A DNA stretch of 64,000 nt from Mycolicibacterium cosmeticum (GTDB lineage Bacteria > Actinomycetota > Actinomycetes > Mycobacteriales > Mycobacteriaceae), in NCBI RefSeq assembly GCF_000613185.1, contig NZ_CCBB010000003.1, positions 1,798,001 to 1,862,000 of the forward strand. The letters run 5' to 3'. The notes under the pieces were generated by a model. The model did no database searches. It was not told where the DNA came from and worked only from the letters and a program-made list of their open reading frames with translations. Below, one piece after another: positions 28,025 through 34,858 of the stretch. Position 1 is the stretch's first letter; each line of letters begins with the position of its first letter. A program made the translations under genes and the position numbers.

Positions 28025-28186
28025 GTGTGCAGTCCTACGCCGGTTGCACCGATCTCGCACGCCGACGACGCCGAATTGCGGGTTAACAACTCGCGATCGA
28101 TGCACAGTTGCGGATTCATCCACAATCCACGGCGCCGGGCGGCCGCAGCGACGCCGGCTGACGGTGCCGGCTGTGACGGTGGGGTC

Positions 28187-29215
28187 ATGACATCTCAACC
28201 CCGCCTTTTCGATCTCGACCGCCCGGCCGCGCTGATCGCGGCGCTGCCCGCGGTGCTCGGCTTCGTTCCCGAGCACTCGCTGGTCCTGGTCACCGTGGAC
28301 CGCGGTGACATCGGCCCCGTCCTGCGTGTGGATCTCAGTGCCGCACTGGTGACCGGCACCGCGCACCTCGCCCAGGTGGTCGCGGCGTCCACTCCGGACG
28401 CCGTGATCGCCGTCATCGTCGACGAGGACGGGACCGACGGCGATGCCTGCGGTGTCGACCACCTCGATCTCGCCGACCGGCTGGCGGAGTCGCTGGACGA
28501 GTACGCCATCCTGCTGCTGGCCGTCCTGGTCGTCGATCGGGTGACACCGGGCGGGCGGTGGTCCTGCGCGGACGGCTGCGGCGCCGGCGGGCTGATCGAC
28601 GATCCGGACGCCTCACCGCTGGCGGCGGCCGCGGTGCTCGAGGGGCGCAGGCTCTACCGGCGGCGCCAGGATCTGGAACAGGTCGTCGGGGTGGTCGACG
28701 AGGCCCGCCGAGACCGGTTGCGGGACAGGCTTGCCCGGTGCCAACAGCCGAGTGGGCCGGCCGCTGCGGCGGACGCGGTGCGGCGGGCGCTCACGATGGC
28801 CGCGCAGGCCGGCGACCCCCAGGACGCGGAGGTGGTCGCGCTGGCCTGCGCGCTGACCGACCCGATGGTGCGCGACACCCTGTATGCGCTGGCGGTCGGG
28901 GAGCGGGCCGCCGACGCGGAAGCGCTGTGGACGGTGTTGGCCCGCACCCTGCCCGATCCGTGGCGGGTCGAGGCGTTGGTGCTGTTGGCGTTTTCCGCCT
29001 ACGCCCGCGGCGACGGTCCGCTGGCCGGGATCGCGCTGGAAGCGGCGCTCGACGAGCTGCCCGCGCACCGGATGGCCGGCATGCTCGACCAGGCGTTGCA
29101 GTCGGGGATGCACCCACGGCAGATCCGCGAGCTGGCACTCACCGGTTACCGGACGGCCGCCCAGCTGGGGGTGCGCCTGCCGCCGCGCCGCGCGTTCGGG
29201 CAGCGCGCCGGGTGA
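28187..29215 (+). CDS. DUF4192 domain-containing protein (Rv2712c-like)
   Basis: 342 residues, conserved in actinobacteria, function unknown. Characteristic features are the opening [23 protein letters not shown] and a mostly helical, alanine-rich second half with a [41 protein letters not shown] type segment (about 240-285). No transmembrane segment or catalytic motif is visible. ATG at 28187; it diverges from sthA and converges on ideR. Confidence 0.8.
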   Translation: MTSQPRLFDLDRPAALIAALPAVLGFVPEHSLVLVTVDRGDIGPVLRVDLSAALVTGTAHLAQVVAASTPDAVIAVIVDEDGTDGDACGVDHLDLADRLAESLDEYAILLLAVLVVDRVTPGGRWSCADGCGAGGLIDDPDASPLAAAAVLEGRRLYRRRQDLEQVVGVVDEARRDRLRDRLARCQQPSGPAAAADAVRRALTMAAQAGDPQDAEVVALACALTDPMVRDTLYALAVGERAADAEALWTVLARTLPDPWRVEALVLLAFSAYARGDGPLAGIALEAALDELPAHRMAGMLDQALQSGMHPRQIRELALTGYRTAAQLGVRLPPRRAFGQRAG

Positions 29216-29222
29216 TGCGGGG

Positions 29223-29921
29223 TCAGGCCTTCTCGACCTTGACGGCGTGCGCCATGTGATGCGGCAGTTCGACCTCCTGATGTCCCGGGATCAGGATCAG
29301 CACACCGCCGCCGGGTTCGTCGCTGACCTGGACGGTGACCCTGGCATTGGGCACCACGCCGGCATCCTTGAGCCGGCCGATCAGTTCGACATCGCCCTGG
29401 ACGTGCTCGGTCAGTTGACGCACCACCACCGCGACCGGCGAGCCGGACGGTAATTCGGTGAGCCGCACCAGGTTCGCGTCCTCACTGGCGCCGGTTTCGC
29501 CGTAGCCCAGCTCGGACAGCCCGGGGATGGGGTTGCCGAACGGCGAGGTGGTCGGGTTGTTGAGCACCTGCAGCAGCCGGCGCTCCACGTCCTCGCTCAT
29601 CACGTGCTCCCACCGGCAGGCCTCGGCGTGCACTTCCTCCCACGGCAGGCCGATCACGTCGACCAGCAACCGTTCGGCCAGGCGGTGTTTGCGCATGACG
29701 GAGATGGCCAGATAGCGGCCCTTCTCGGTGAGTTCCAGGTGGCGATCGCCCGCCACGTGCAGCAGGCCGTCGCGCTCCATCCGGGACACGGTCTGGCTGA
29801 CGGTGGGCCCACTCTGCTCGAGACGTTCCGCGATCCGGGCACGCAGCGGCACCACGCCCTCTTCCTCGAGGTCGTAGATGGTCCGCAGGTACATCTCGGT
29901 GGTGTCGATCAGATCGTTCAT
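29223..29921 (-). CDS. ideR: Iron-dependent repressor IdeR
   Basis: 232-residue DtxR-family metalloregulator. It has an N-terminal winged HTH (MYLRTIYDLEEEGVVPLRARIAERL, SGPTVSQTVSRMERDGLL), a metal-binding dimerisation domain (HRLAERLLVDVIGLPWEEVHAEACRWEHVMS, with Met, Cys, Glu and His ligands) and a C-terminal SH3-like domain. With Fe2+ it represses siderophore genes and activates bacterioferritin. GGAAGG precedes the ATG at 29921. It lies downstream of sigB on the same strand, separated by a strong hairpin, as in other mycobacteria. Confidence 0.96.
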   Translation of the reverse strand: MNDLIDTTEMYLRTIYDLEEEGVVPLRARIAERLEQSGPTVSQTVSRMERDGLLHVAGDRHLELTEKGRYLAISVMRKHRLAERLLVDVIGLPWEEVHAEACRWEHVMSEDVERRLLQVLNNPTTSPFGNPIPGLSELGYGETGASEDANLVRLTELPSGSPVAVVVRQLTEHVQGDVELIGRLKDAGVVPNARVTVQVSDEPGGGVLILIPGHQEVELPHHMAHAVKVEKA

Positions 29922-30005
29922 GCGCTACCTTCCAGGCCCTCCGTCGATTGTCGAGTCTACCGGTCTGGGCGCTTGAACAGGGCTGCAACATCCTCCCGGC
30001 GCAAT

Positions 30006-30041
30006 GTGATGCCCGCCGCGCGAAGGCGCGACGGGCATCAC
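30006..30041 (-). terminator. Strong hairpin downstream of sigB (probable terminator)
   Basis: Ten-base outer arms (GTGATGCCCG and CGGGCATCAC), a single mismatch, then five-base inner arms (CGCGC, GCGCG) close a four-base loop. It begins 15 bases after the sigB stop in the minus direction. No U-tract follows, which is usual for mycobacterial terminators. It would insulate ideR from sigB. Confidence 0.7.
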
Positions 30042-30056
30042 CGGGAAGGGGTTTCG

Positions 30057-31016
30057 CTAGCTGGCGTAGGACCGCAGCCGTTCGGCGCGTTCGCCGTTGC
30101 GCAGCTTGGCCATCACCTCGCGCTCGATCTGGCGGACCCGTTCGCGGGACAGCCCGAACAGCTTGCCGATCTGGTCCAGGGTGCGCGGCTGGCCGTCGTC
30201 CAGGCCGAACCGCAGCCGGATGACCTGCTGCTCGCGTTCGTCCAGCGTGGTCAGCACGTACCGGATATCGGTGTGCAGCAGCTCGGAGATCACCGCGTTC
30301 TCCGCCGACATCGCCTCGGCGTCCTCGATGAAGTCACCCAGCGGGGCCTCCTCGTCGGTGCCGACCGGCATGTCCAGGCTCACCGGGTCGCGGCTGTGCT
30401 CCAGCAGATCGTTGATCTTCTCCACCGGGATGCCCGACTCTTCGGCCAGTTCCTCGTCGGTGGCTTCCCGGCCGAGGTTCTGGTGCATCTCGCGCTTGAT
30501 CCGGGCCAGCTTGTTGACCTGCTCGACCAGATGCACGGGCAGCCGGATGGTGCGGCTCTGGTCGGCCATGCCGCGGGTGATGGCCTGACGGATCCACCAG
30601 GTGGCGTAGGTCGAGAACTTGAAGCCCTTGGTGTAGTCGAACTTCTCCATGGCCCGGATGAGTCCCAGGTTGCCCTCCTGGATCAGGTCCAGCAGCGGCA
30701 TGCCGCGGCCGGTGTAGCGCTTGGCCAGCGACACCACCAGGCGCAGGTTGGCTTCCAGCAGGTGCCGGCGGGCGGAGTCACCGTCGCGCACCACGGCCGC
30801 GAGGTCCTTCTTCCGGGCCTCGCCGAGACGCTTGCGGGTCTCCAGCAGATGCTGGGCGTACAGCCCGGCCTCGATGCGCTTGGCCAACTCGACCTCGTCC
30901 GCGGCGGTCAGCAGCGCGGTCTTACCGATGCCGTTGAGATACACACGGACAAGATCGGCGGCTGGGCTCTGAGCGTCCAGATCGCTGTCGACACGGCTTG
31001 CGTTGGCGATCGCCAT
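30057..31016 (-). CDS. sigB: RNA polymerase sigma factor SigB
   Basis: 319-residue principal-like (group 2) sigma-70 factor for general stress and stationary phase. Region 1.2 starts near [16 protein letters not shown]. Regions 2.1-2.4 include [39 protein letters not shown], and region 4.2 [21 protein letters not shown]. The long N-terminal extension of SigA is missing. AGGAGG precedes the ATG. A SigE/SigH-type promoter lies 39-64 bases upstream. Confidence 0.96.
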   Translation of the reverse strand: MAIANASRVDSDLDAQSPAADLVRVYLNGIGKTALLTAADEVELAKRIEAGLYAQHLLETRKRLGEARKKDLAAVVRDGDSARRHLLEANLRLVVSLAKRYTGRGMPLLDLIQEGNLGLIRAMEKFDYTKGFKFSTYATWWIRQAITRGMADQSRTIRLPVHLVEQVNKLARIKREMHQNLGREATDEELAEESGIPVEKINDLLEHSRDPVSLDMPVGTDEEAPLGDFIEDAEAMSAENAVISELLHTDIRYVLTTLDEREQQVIRLRFGLDDGQPRTLDQIGKLFGLSRERVRQIEREVMAKLRNGERAERLRSYAS

Positions 31017-31054
31017 TTACGGCCTCCTGATCGGCTGGAACTGTCACTGCGTTC

Positions 31055-31080
31055 AACGTCCGTACAGGGCTCAGAGTTCC
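31055..31080 (-). promoter_or_regulatory. SigE/SigH-type promoter of sigB
   Basis: On the minus strand GGAAC is followed by 18 bases and then GTT, fitting the GGAA(C/T)-N18-19-(C)GTT pattern of mycobacterial SigE/SigH promoters. The M. tuberculosis sigB gene is known to be transcribed by such extracytoplasmic-function sigma factors. Confidence 0.65.
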
Positions 31081-31197
31081 CACTGGTTCCCGATGTCACA
31101 CCTACTGACCTGCGGTTTTTTCGCGACGACCTGAGATTCTCCTGAGAAGTGCTAAAGAACCGCACTCAGGTGGGAACGCGGGTGGGAAACGCGGCGG

Positions 31198-31587
31198 TCA
31201 GGATGCGTCGGTCCCGGCGCCCGGGTCGACGGGGCGCGCGGGTTCGAGCGCCGGGCGCTCGGCGGTGGGGAACAGGGGTGTGCGGCGCGGGCCGGCCGAG
31301 TCGTACCGGCGCGGCTCGGTGGCCTTGCGCGGCGGGCGGTCGTTGGCGATCAGGACGGCCATCCACGGCAGCGGGATGGACAGCACGATGATGCCCAGCG
31401 AGATGAGTCCGTTCTGCCAGATGCCGTAGGCGACCGCCGCCAGCACCAGGGCCGGGATGCGGAACGCCATCAAGGTGAAGTACTTGCGCATCCGGGCGCG
31501 GTGTTGTTCTTCGTAGGGCAGGGCGGCGCGGGTGATCAGGATCGGTCGACCGTCGTCGTCGAAACTCAGCTCCGGGCCGTGTTTCAT
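31198..31587 (-). CDS. DUF3099 small membrane protein
   Basis: 129 residues. A charged N-terminus (KHGPELSFDDDGRPILITRA) with a helical segment EEQHRARMRKYF leads into two closely spaced transmembrane helices (about 47-66 and 70-90) and a basic proline-rich tail. Function is unknown. GGAG lies just upstream of ATG 31587. It is upstream of sigB on the same strand, corresponding to the Rv2709 position. Confidence 0.8.
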   Translation of the reverse strand: MKHGPELSFDDDGRPILITRAALPYEEQHRARMRKYFTLMAFRIPALVLAAVAYGIWQNGLISLGIIVLSIPLPWMAVLIANDRPPRKATEPRRYDSAGPRRTPLFPTAERPALEPARPVDPGAGTDAS

Positions 31588-31642
31588 AATCTCCACTGTC
31601 CCACATCTTCGGACCGGCGCGCGGGCCGGGCACAATAGGGGG

Positions 31643-31879
31643 ATGCAGACCCAGACGATCGAACGCCCGGACACCGACGAACGCGTCGACGACGGGACCG
31701 ATGACGATGCCCCCAAGGTCTTCCACTACGTCAAGAAGGACAAGATCGCCGAAAGTGCCGTGATGGGTACGCATGTCGTGGCCCTGTGCGGTGAGGTGTT
31801 CCCGGTGACCAAGGCCGCCAAGCCCGGCTCGCCGGTGTGCCCGGACTGCAAGCGGATCTACGAACAGCTCAAGAAGTAG
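31643..31879 (+). CDS. DUF3039 small protein
   Basis: 78 residues. An acidic N-terminus leads to KVFHYVKKDKIAESAVMGT and a compact C-terminal region with three cysteines (VALCGEVF, VCPDCKRIYEQL), suggesting a zinc site. Function is unknown; highly conserved in actinobacteria (Rv2708c position). The ATG at 31643 has AGGGGG immediately before it and a CACAAT hexamer six bases upstream, so a leaderless message is possible. The stop codon lies in a 12-base tandem duplication. Confidence 0.82.
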   Translation: MQTQTIERPDTDERVDDGTDDDAPKVFHYVKKDKIAESAVMGTHVVALCGEVFPVTKAAKPGSPVCPDCKRIYEQLKK

Positions 31880-31891
31880 CTCAAGAAGTAG
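31868..31891. repeat. 12-base tandem duplication carrying both convergent stop codons
   Basis: CTCAAGAAGTAG occurs twice back to back. The first copy ends with the TAG of the DUF3039 gene. The second copy, read on the minus strand, supplies the TGA of the YihY gene. It therefore separates two convergent genes by one base. Confidence 0.9.
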
Positions 31892-32825
31892 TGCCGTCGG
31901 CGCCGTTGCGGGTGTCGGTGCGTTCCTCGATCCACTCCCGCAGCCGGCGCGCGTGCGTGTCCGGCGCGGGCCACTCCTCCTGCACGGCCGCGTTCAACTC
32001 GGCGCCGATCATGATGGCGAAGCCGAGCAGGAAGGCGAACAACAGGAACGCGATCGGGGTGGCCAGCGCACCGTAGGTGTAGCCGGTTGCGGTGATCCAG
32101 GTGAGGTAGATGCGCAAGCCCACCGTCGCGATGAGGAAGACCGCGGTCGCCAGCACCGCGCCCACCAGCAACCGATGGGTGGGCAGCGGCGCCGGCAACG
32201 ACACCCGATACAGCACGGTCACCGCCAGCACGAGCACGATCACCAGCACCGGGTAGTACCCGTACTGCAGCACGTTGTCCCAGCTCTCCGGGATGGATTC
32301 GGAGATCTTGCGCGGCCCCAACGCGATGAACGGCGCGGTCAGCACCGCGCACACGAGCATCACCACGTACAGACCCAGCGCGTAGAACCGCTGCCGCACC
32401 GGATGGCGCAGCGGCGTCTGGTCGTGCGCCTCGACCACCGAGTCGACGAACGCCGAGATCGCCGAGGAGCCGGCCCACAACGAGATGACGAAGCCGAGCG
32501 ACACCACCTCGCCGCGGGCACCGCGGACGATGTCGTAGATCGTCGGCGCGATGATCTCGTTGACGACGTTCTGCGAGAAGAACCGGCCCGACGTCCCGAT
32601 CAGCTGTTCCTCGATCGCCGGCAGGGTGTCCGGTCCGAACAGTGGGGCCAGGTACGCCAGGCTGCCCAGCATGCCCAGGAGCAACGGCGGTAGGGACAAC
32701 GCGCACCAGAAGGCGGCTTGCGCGGCCTCGGAGAAAATCGAGTCGTCCCACGCCTTGGACAGCGTGCGCTTGGTGATGGGCCAGATGTGGTGGCGGGTGG
32801 GTCTTGCGGGGGGCTGGTCGCTCAT
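31881..32825 (-). CDS. YihY/BrkB-family membrane protein (Rv2707-like)
   Basis: 314 residues with six hydrophobic segments, beginning around FWCALSLPPLLLGMLGSLAYL (residues 40-60). They include the family motif SLWAGSSAISAFVDSV, and the last ends at FLLFAFLLGFAIMIGAELNAA (about 262-285). The charged tail continues to residue 314. YihY proteins are inner-membrane proteins of uncertain function, formerly misnamed RNase BN. It follows the small DUF7455 gene by 17 bases on the same strand, probably as an operon. Confidence 0.85.
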   Translation of the reverse strand: MSDQPPARPTRHHIWPITKRTLSKAWDDSIFSEAAQAAFWCALSLPPLLLGMLGSLAYLAPLFGPDTLPAIEEQLIGTSGRFFSQNVVNEIIAPTIYDIVRGARGEVVSLGFVISLWAGSSAISAFVDSVVEAHDQTPLRHPVRQRFYALGLYVVMLVCAVLTAPFIALGPRKISESIPESWDNVLQYGYYPVLVIVLVLAVTVLYRVSLPAPLPTHRLLVGAVLATAVFLIATVGLRIYLTWITATGYTYGALATPIAFLLFAFLLGFAIMIGAELNAAVQEEWPAPDTHARRLREWIEERTDTRNGADGTTS

Positions 32826-32842
32826 GACCAGTCCAGCATTCC

Positions 32843-33034
32843 CTACGCGTCGACCGGCTTGACCTCCAGCACCGCGGCCAGTTCGATCAGCTTGGCTTCG
32901 TGCTCGTTGGCGTGGTGCTGGCAGAACAGGAGTTCGGCGCCCGACGGGAGGGTGGCCCGCACTTGCGCAGCCGCACCGCAGCGGTCGCAGCGATCGGCCC
33001 GGGTCAGTTCCGGACTGGTCAGGATTGCGTTCAC
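32843..33034 (-). CDS. Small DUF7455-type zinc-ribbon-like protein
   Basis: 63 residues beginning (GTG) MNAILTSPELTRADRCDRCG. Cysteines in CDRCG and a later FCQHHANEH suggest a zinc site made from Cys and His. Such small proteins often follow sigma-factor loci in actinobacteria; function unknown. GGAGG with a 7-base spacing before the GTG at 33034 fixes the start. Confidence 0.78.
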   Translation of the reverse strand: MNAILTSPELTRADRCDRCGAAAQVRATLPSGAELLFCQHHANEHEAKLIELAAVLEVKPVDA

Positions 33035-33169
33035 GGCACGTCCTCCGTTCAGCTTGATGCGTGCTTCTACTGTGTCAGACGTATGAGGTTCCGGCCTTGT
33101 TCCCCCACGGTTCACCGGTGTGTCGTGTCTCACGGGGCGCTCCCGTTGCGGGGCGGGCACGCTGGGCGC

Positions 33170-33541
33170 ATGATCCGCGACTCCGAGGTCCTCGTTCACC
33201 TGTGCTCGTCCCAGGAATGGCTCGCCGCCCAACGGGCGGGCGAACACCGCCCGGCCTCGCTCGCCGACGTCGGCTTCGTCCACCTTTCGGCCCCTGAACA
33301 GGTCCATCTGCCCGCCAACCGGCTGTACGCCGGGCGCACCGACCTGGTGTTGCTGGCCGTCGATCCGGGCAAGCTGACCGACCCGGTGCGCTGGGAGCCC
33401 GGGGTGCCGACCGATCCGGAATCGATGCTGTTCCCGCACCTTTACGGGCCGTTGCCCGCGGCGGCTGTGACAAGTGTCACGAGCTACCTGCCCGGCCCCG
33501 ACGGGCGGTTTGCCCAGTGCGGCGCTCAGCCGCCCAGGTAG
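33170..33541 (+). CDS. DUF952 domain-containing protein
   Basis: 123 residues. The fold resembles the ADP-ribosyltransferase-like DUF952 family: LVHLCSSQEWLAAQRAG, GFVHLSAPEQVHLPANRLYAG, LVLLAVDPGKL and the terminal FPHLYGPLPAAAV. The paired HL(C/S)S motifs are typical. Function is unproven. ATG at 33170 is chosen as the first Met before the conserved region; no strong ribosome-binding site is visible. The last 16 bases overlap the convergent RidA gene. Confidence 0.75.
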   Translation: MIRDSEVLVHLCSSQEWLAAQRAGEHRPASLADVGFVHLSAPEQVHLPANRLYAGRTDLVLLAVDPGKLTDPVRWEPGVPTDPESMLFPHLYGPLPAAAVTSVTSYLPGPDGRFAQCGAQPPR

Positions 33542-33897
33542 GCGTCGGCCTCGATCTCCACGAGCAGTTCGGGCGCGATGAGCGCGGCGACCTCGACCAT
33601 GGTGGTCACCGGCCGGACGTCGCCGAAGAACTCGCGGTGCACGGCGCCGATCTCCCGCCATCGGGAGATGTCGGTGACGAACATCCGGGTCCGCACCACG
33701 TCCGACAGGGCGGCACCGGCCTCGCCGAGGGCCGCCTCGATGCGCCGCAGCGCCGCGCGGGTCTGCTCGGCGGGCGAATCCCCGGGTGCGGTGGTCCCGG
33801 ACACCGCCACGTGATCGCCGATCCGCACGGCGCGCGAATAGCCAACCGTGGCTTCGAATTCCGATCCGGAGGCGATATTGATCCGCGAGTCTGGCAC
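33526..33897 (-). CDS. RidA/YjgF-family protein
   Basis: 123 residues. It belongs to the Rid superfamily (VAVSGTTAPGDSPAEQTRAALRRIEAALGEAGA, VVRTRMFVTDISRW, VTTMVEVAALIAPELLVEIEADAYL). The conserved RTRMF arginine is present. Members deaminate reactive enamine/imine intermediates such as 2-aminoacrylate, but many actinobacterial members have other roles. Start is the GTG at 33897, seven bases after a TAACCT -10 on the minus strand. Confidence 0.85.
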   Translation of the reverse strand: MPDSRINIASGSEFEATVGYSRAVRIGDHVAVSGTTAPGDSPAEQTRAALRRIEAALGEAGAALSDVVRTRMFVTDISRWREIGAVHREFFGDVRPVTTMVEVAALIAPELLVEIEADAYLGG

Positions 33898-33903
33898 GGC
33901 GTC

Positions 33904-33910
33904 TAGGTTA
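33904..33910. promoter_or_regulatory. Symmetric bidirectional -10 element driving RidA and SDR genes
   Basis: TAGGTTA reads TAACCTA on the other strand. Plus: TAGGTT, 6 bases, then the SDR GTG at 33916. Minus: TAACCT, 7 bases, then the RidA GTG at 33897. Both genes would be leaderless from one element, with only 18 bases between start codons. Confidence 0.6.
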
Positions 33911-33915
33911 GGGGA

Positions 33916-34710
33916 GTGCGGGTCGCGGTGGTCACGGGTGCCAGCAGGGGCGCCGGTCTCGGTATCGCCGGCGCGCTGAGCGCCCGCGGCTGGCGGGTTT
34001 ACGCGACCGGTCGGACCATCGCCGAAGCGCCGCCCGGGGGTGTCGCGGTGCGGCTGGACCACGCCGACGACGACGCCGTGGCCGCGTTGTTCGCCCGCAT
34101 CGACGCCGACGAGGGCGGGCTGGACCTGCTGGTGAACAACGCCGCCGTCGTGCACGACCAGCTCACCGGTTCGAAGCCGTTCTGGGAGAAGCCGATCGGG
34201 CTCGGTGACGTGCTCGACGTCGGGCTGCGTTCGGCGTATGTGGCGTCCTGGCATGCCGCGCCGCTGCTGCTGCGCCGGCCGCGCGGGCTGATCGCGTTCA
34301 CCTCGTCGCCCGGCTCGGTGTGCTACATGCACGGTCCTGCATATGGGGCGCAGAAGGCCGGGATCGACAAGATGGCCGCCGATATGGCCGTCGACTTCCG
34401 CGGCACATCCGTGGCGTGTGTGTCGATCTGGATGGGCATCCTGCTCACCGAGCGGTTGCGTGCCGCGTTCGCCGGGCATCCCGACGCGCTGGCCGAGACC
34501 GCGCGGCATGCCGAGACACCGGAGTTCACCGGTCACCTGATCGATGCGCTGTTCGACGATCCGGAGCTGGCCGGGCGCAGTGGGCACACCGTGATCGGCG
34601 CCGAGTTGGCGGCGCGGTACGGCATCACCGACGAAGGGGGCCGTCAGCCGCCATCGCACCGCGAAATGTTGGGTGCCCCACGGGAACCGAGTTCGGTGGT
34701 GGTGCGTTGA
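33916..34710 (+). CDS. Short-chain dehydrogenase/reductase
   Basis: 264 residues, classical SDR. The cofactor motif TGASRGAG is at 7-14, NNAA at 74-77, probable catalytic Ser130/131 (FTSSPGS) and Y143-x3-K147 (YGAQK). After the short beta-2 strand (RVYATGRT) an arginine suggests NADP(H). The substrate is unknown. GTG start at 33916, six bases after a TAGGTT -10 shared with RidA. No membrane segment is present. Confidence 0.85.
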   Translation: MRVAVVTGASRGAGLGIAGALSARGWRVYATGRTIAEAPPGGVAVRLDHADDDAVAALFARIDADEGGLDLLVNNAAVVHDQLTGSKPFWEKPIGLGDVLDVGLRSAYVASWHAAPLLLRRPRGLIAFTSSPGSVCYMHGPAYGAQKAGIDKMAADMAVDFRGTSVACVSIWMGILLTERLRAAFAGHPDALAETARHAETPEFTGHLIDALFDDPELAGRSGHTVIGAELAARYGITDEGGRQPPSHREMLGAPREPSSVVVR

Positions 34711-34816
34711 CCCGAGCCGAGCCCGCCCGAAGCTGTCAGTTTGCTGGCAGTCGGCGCCGCGATGCCGTTGTCGGCCGCGGTCTACGGTCATAATTCTGCG
34801 AGCCACCACCGCAGAT

Positions 34817-34833
34817 TTGGGTTCTCCTCCCAA
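34817..34833 (+). promoter_or_regulatory. Alternative (anti-sequestering) hairpin in the 5' UTR of the modular protease gene
   Basis: TTGGG (34817-34821) can pair with CCCAA (34829-34833) around a 7-base loop. This pairing uses bases needed by the Shine-Dalgarno-masking hairpin at 34824-34855, so the two structures are mutually exclusive. Confidence 0.45.
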
Positions 34834-34855
34834 GTCGATTCAGCTTGAGGAGGAG
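34824..34855 (+). promoter_or_regulatory. Shine-Dalgarno-sequestering hairpin
   Basis: CTCCTCC (34824-34830) is exactly complementary to the ribosome-binding site GGAGGAG (34849-34855). Inside it CAAG (34831-34834) pairs with CTTG (34844-34847). This gives eleven base pairs with one bulged A and a 9-base loop. The ATG follows three bases later at 34859. Confidence 0.65.
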
Positions 34856-34858
34856 TCG

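Noticed and set aside
28025..28186. Operator at GGTTAACAAC in the sthA/DUF4192 divergent region
   Set aside because: The GTTAAC core is a short palindrome without longer arms, expected by chance; no regulator could be proposed.
30006..30041. Hairpin after sigB as a small RNA or attachment site
   Set aside because: Position just after the sigB stop and simple perfect stem fit a terminator; no second stem, promoter or flanking integrase supports another role.
33901..33915. IdeR (iron) box before the SDR gene
   Set aside because: CTAGGTTAGG matches the left half of the TTAGGTTAGGCTAACCTAA consensus, but the right half (GGAGTGCGG) does not. The segment is better explained as a bidirectional -10.
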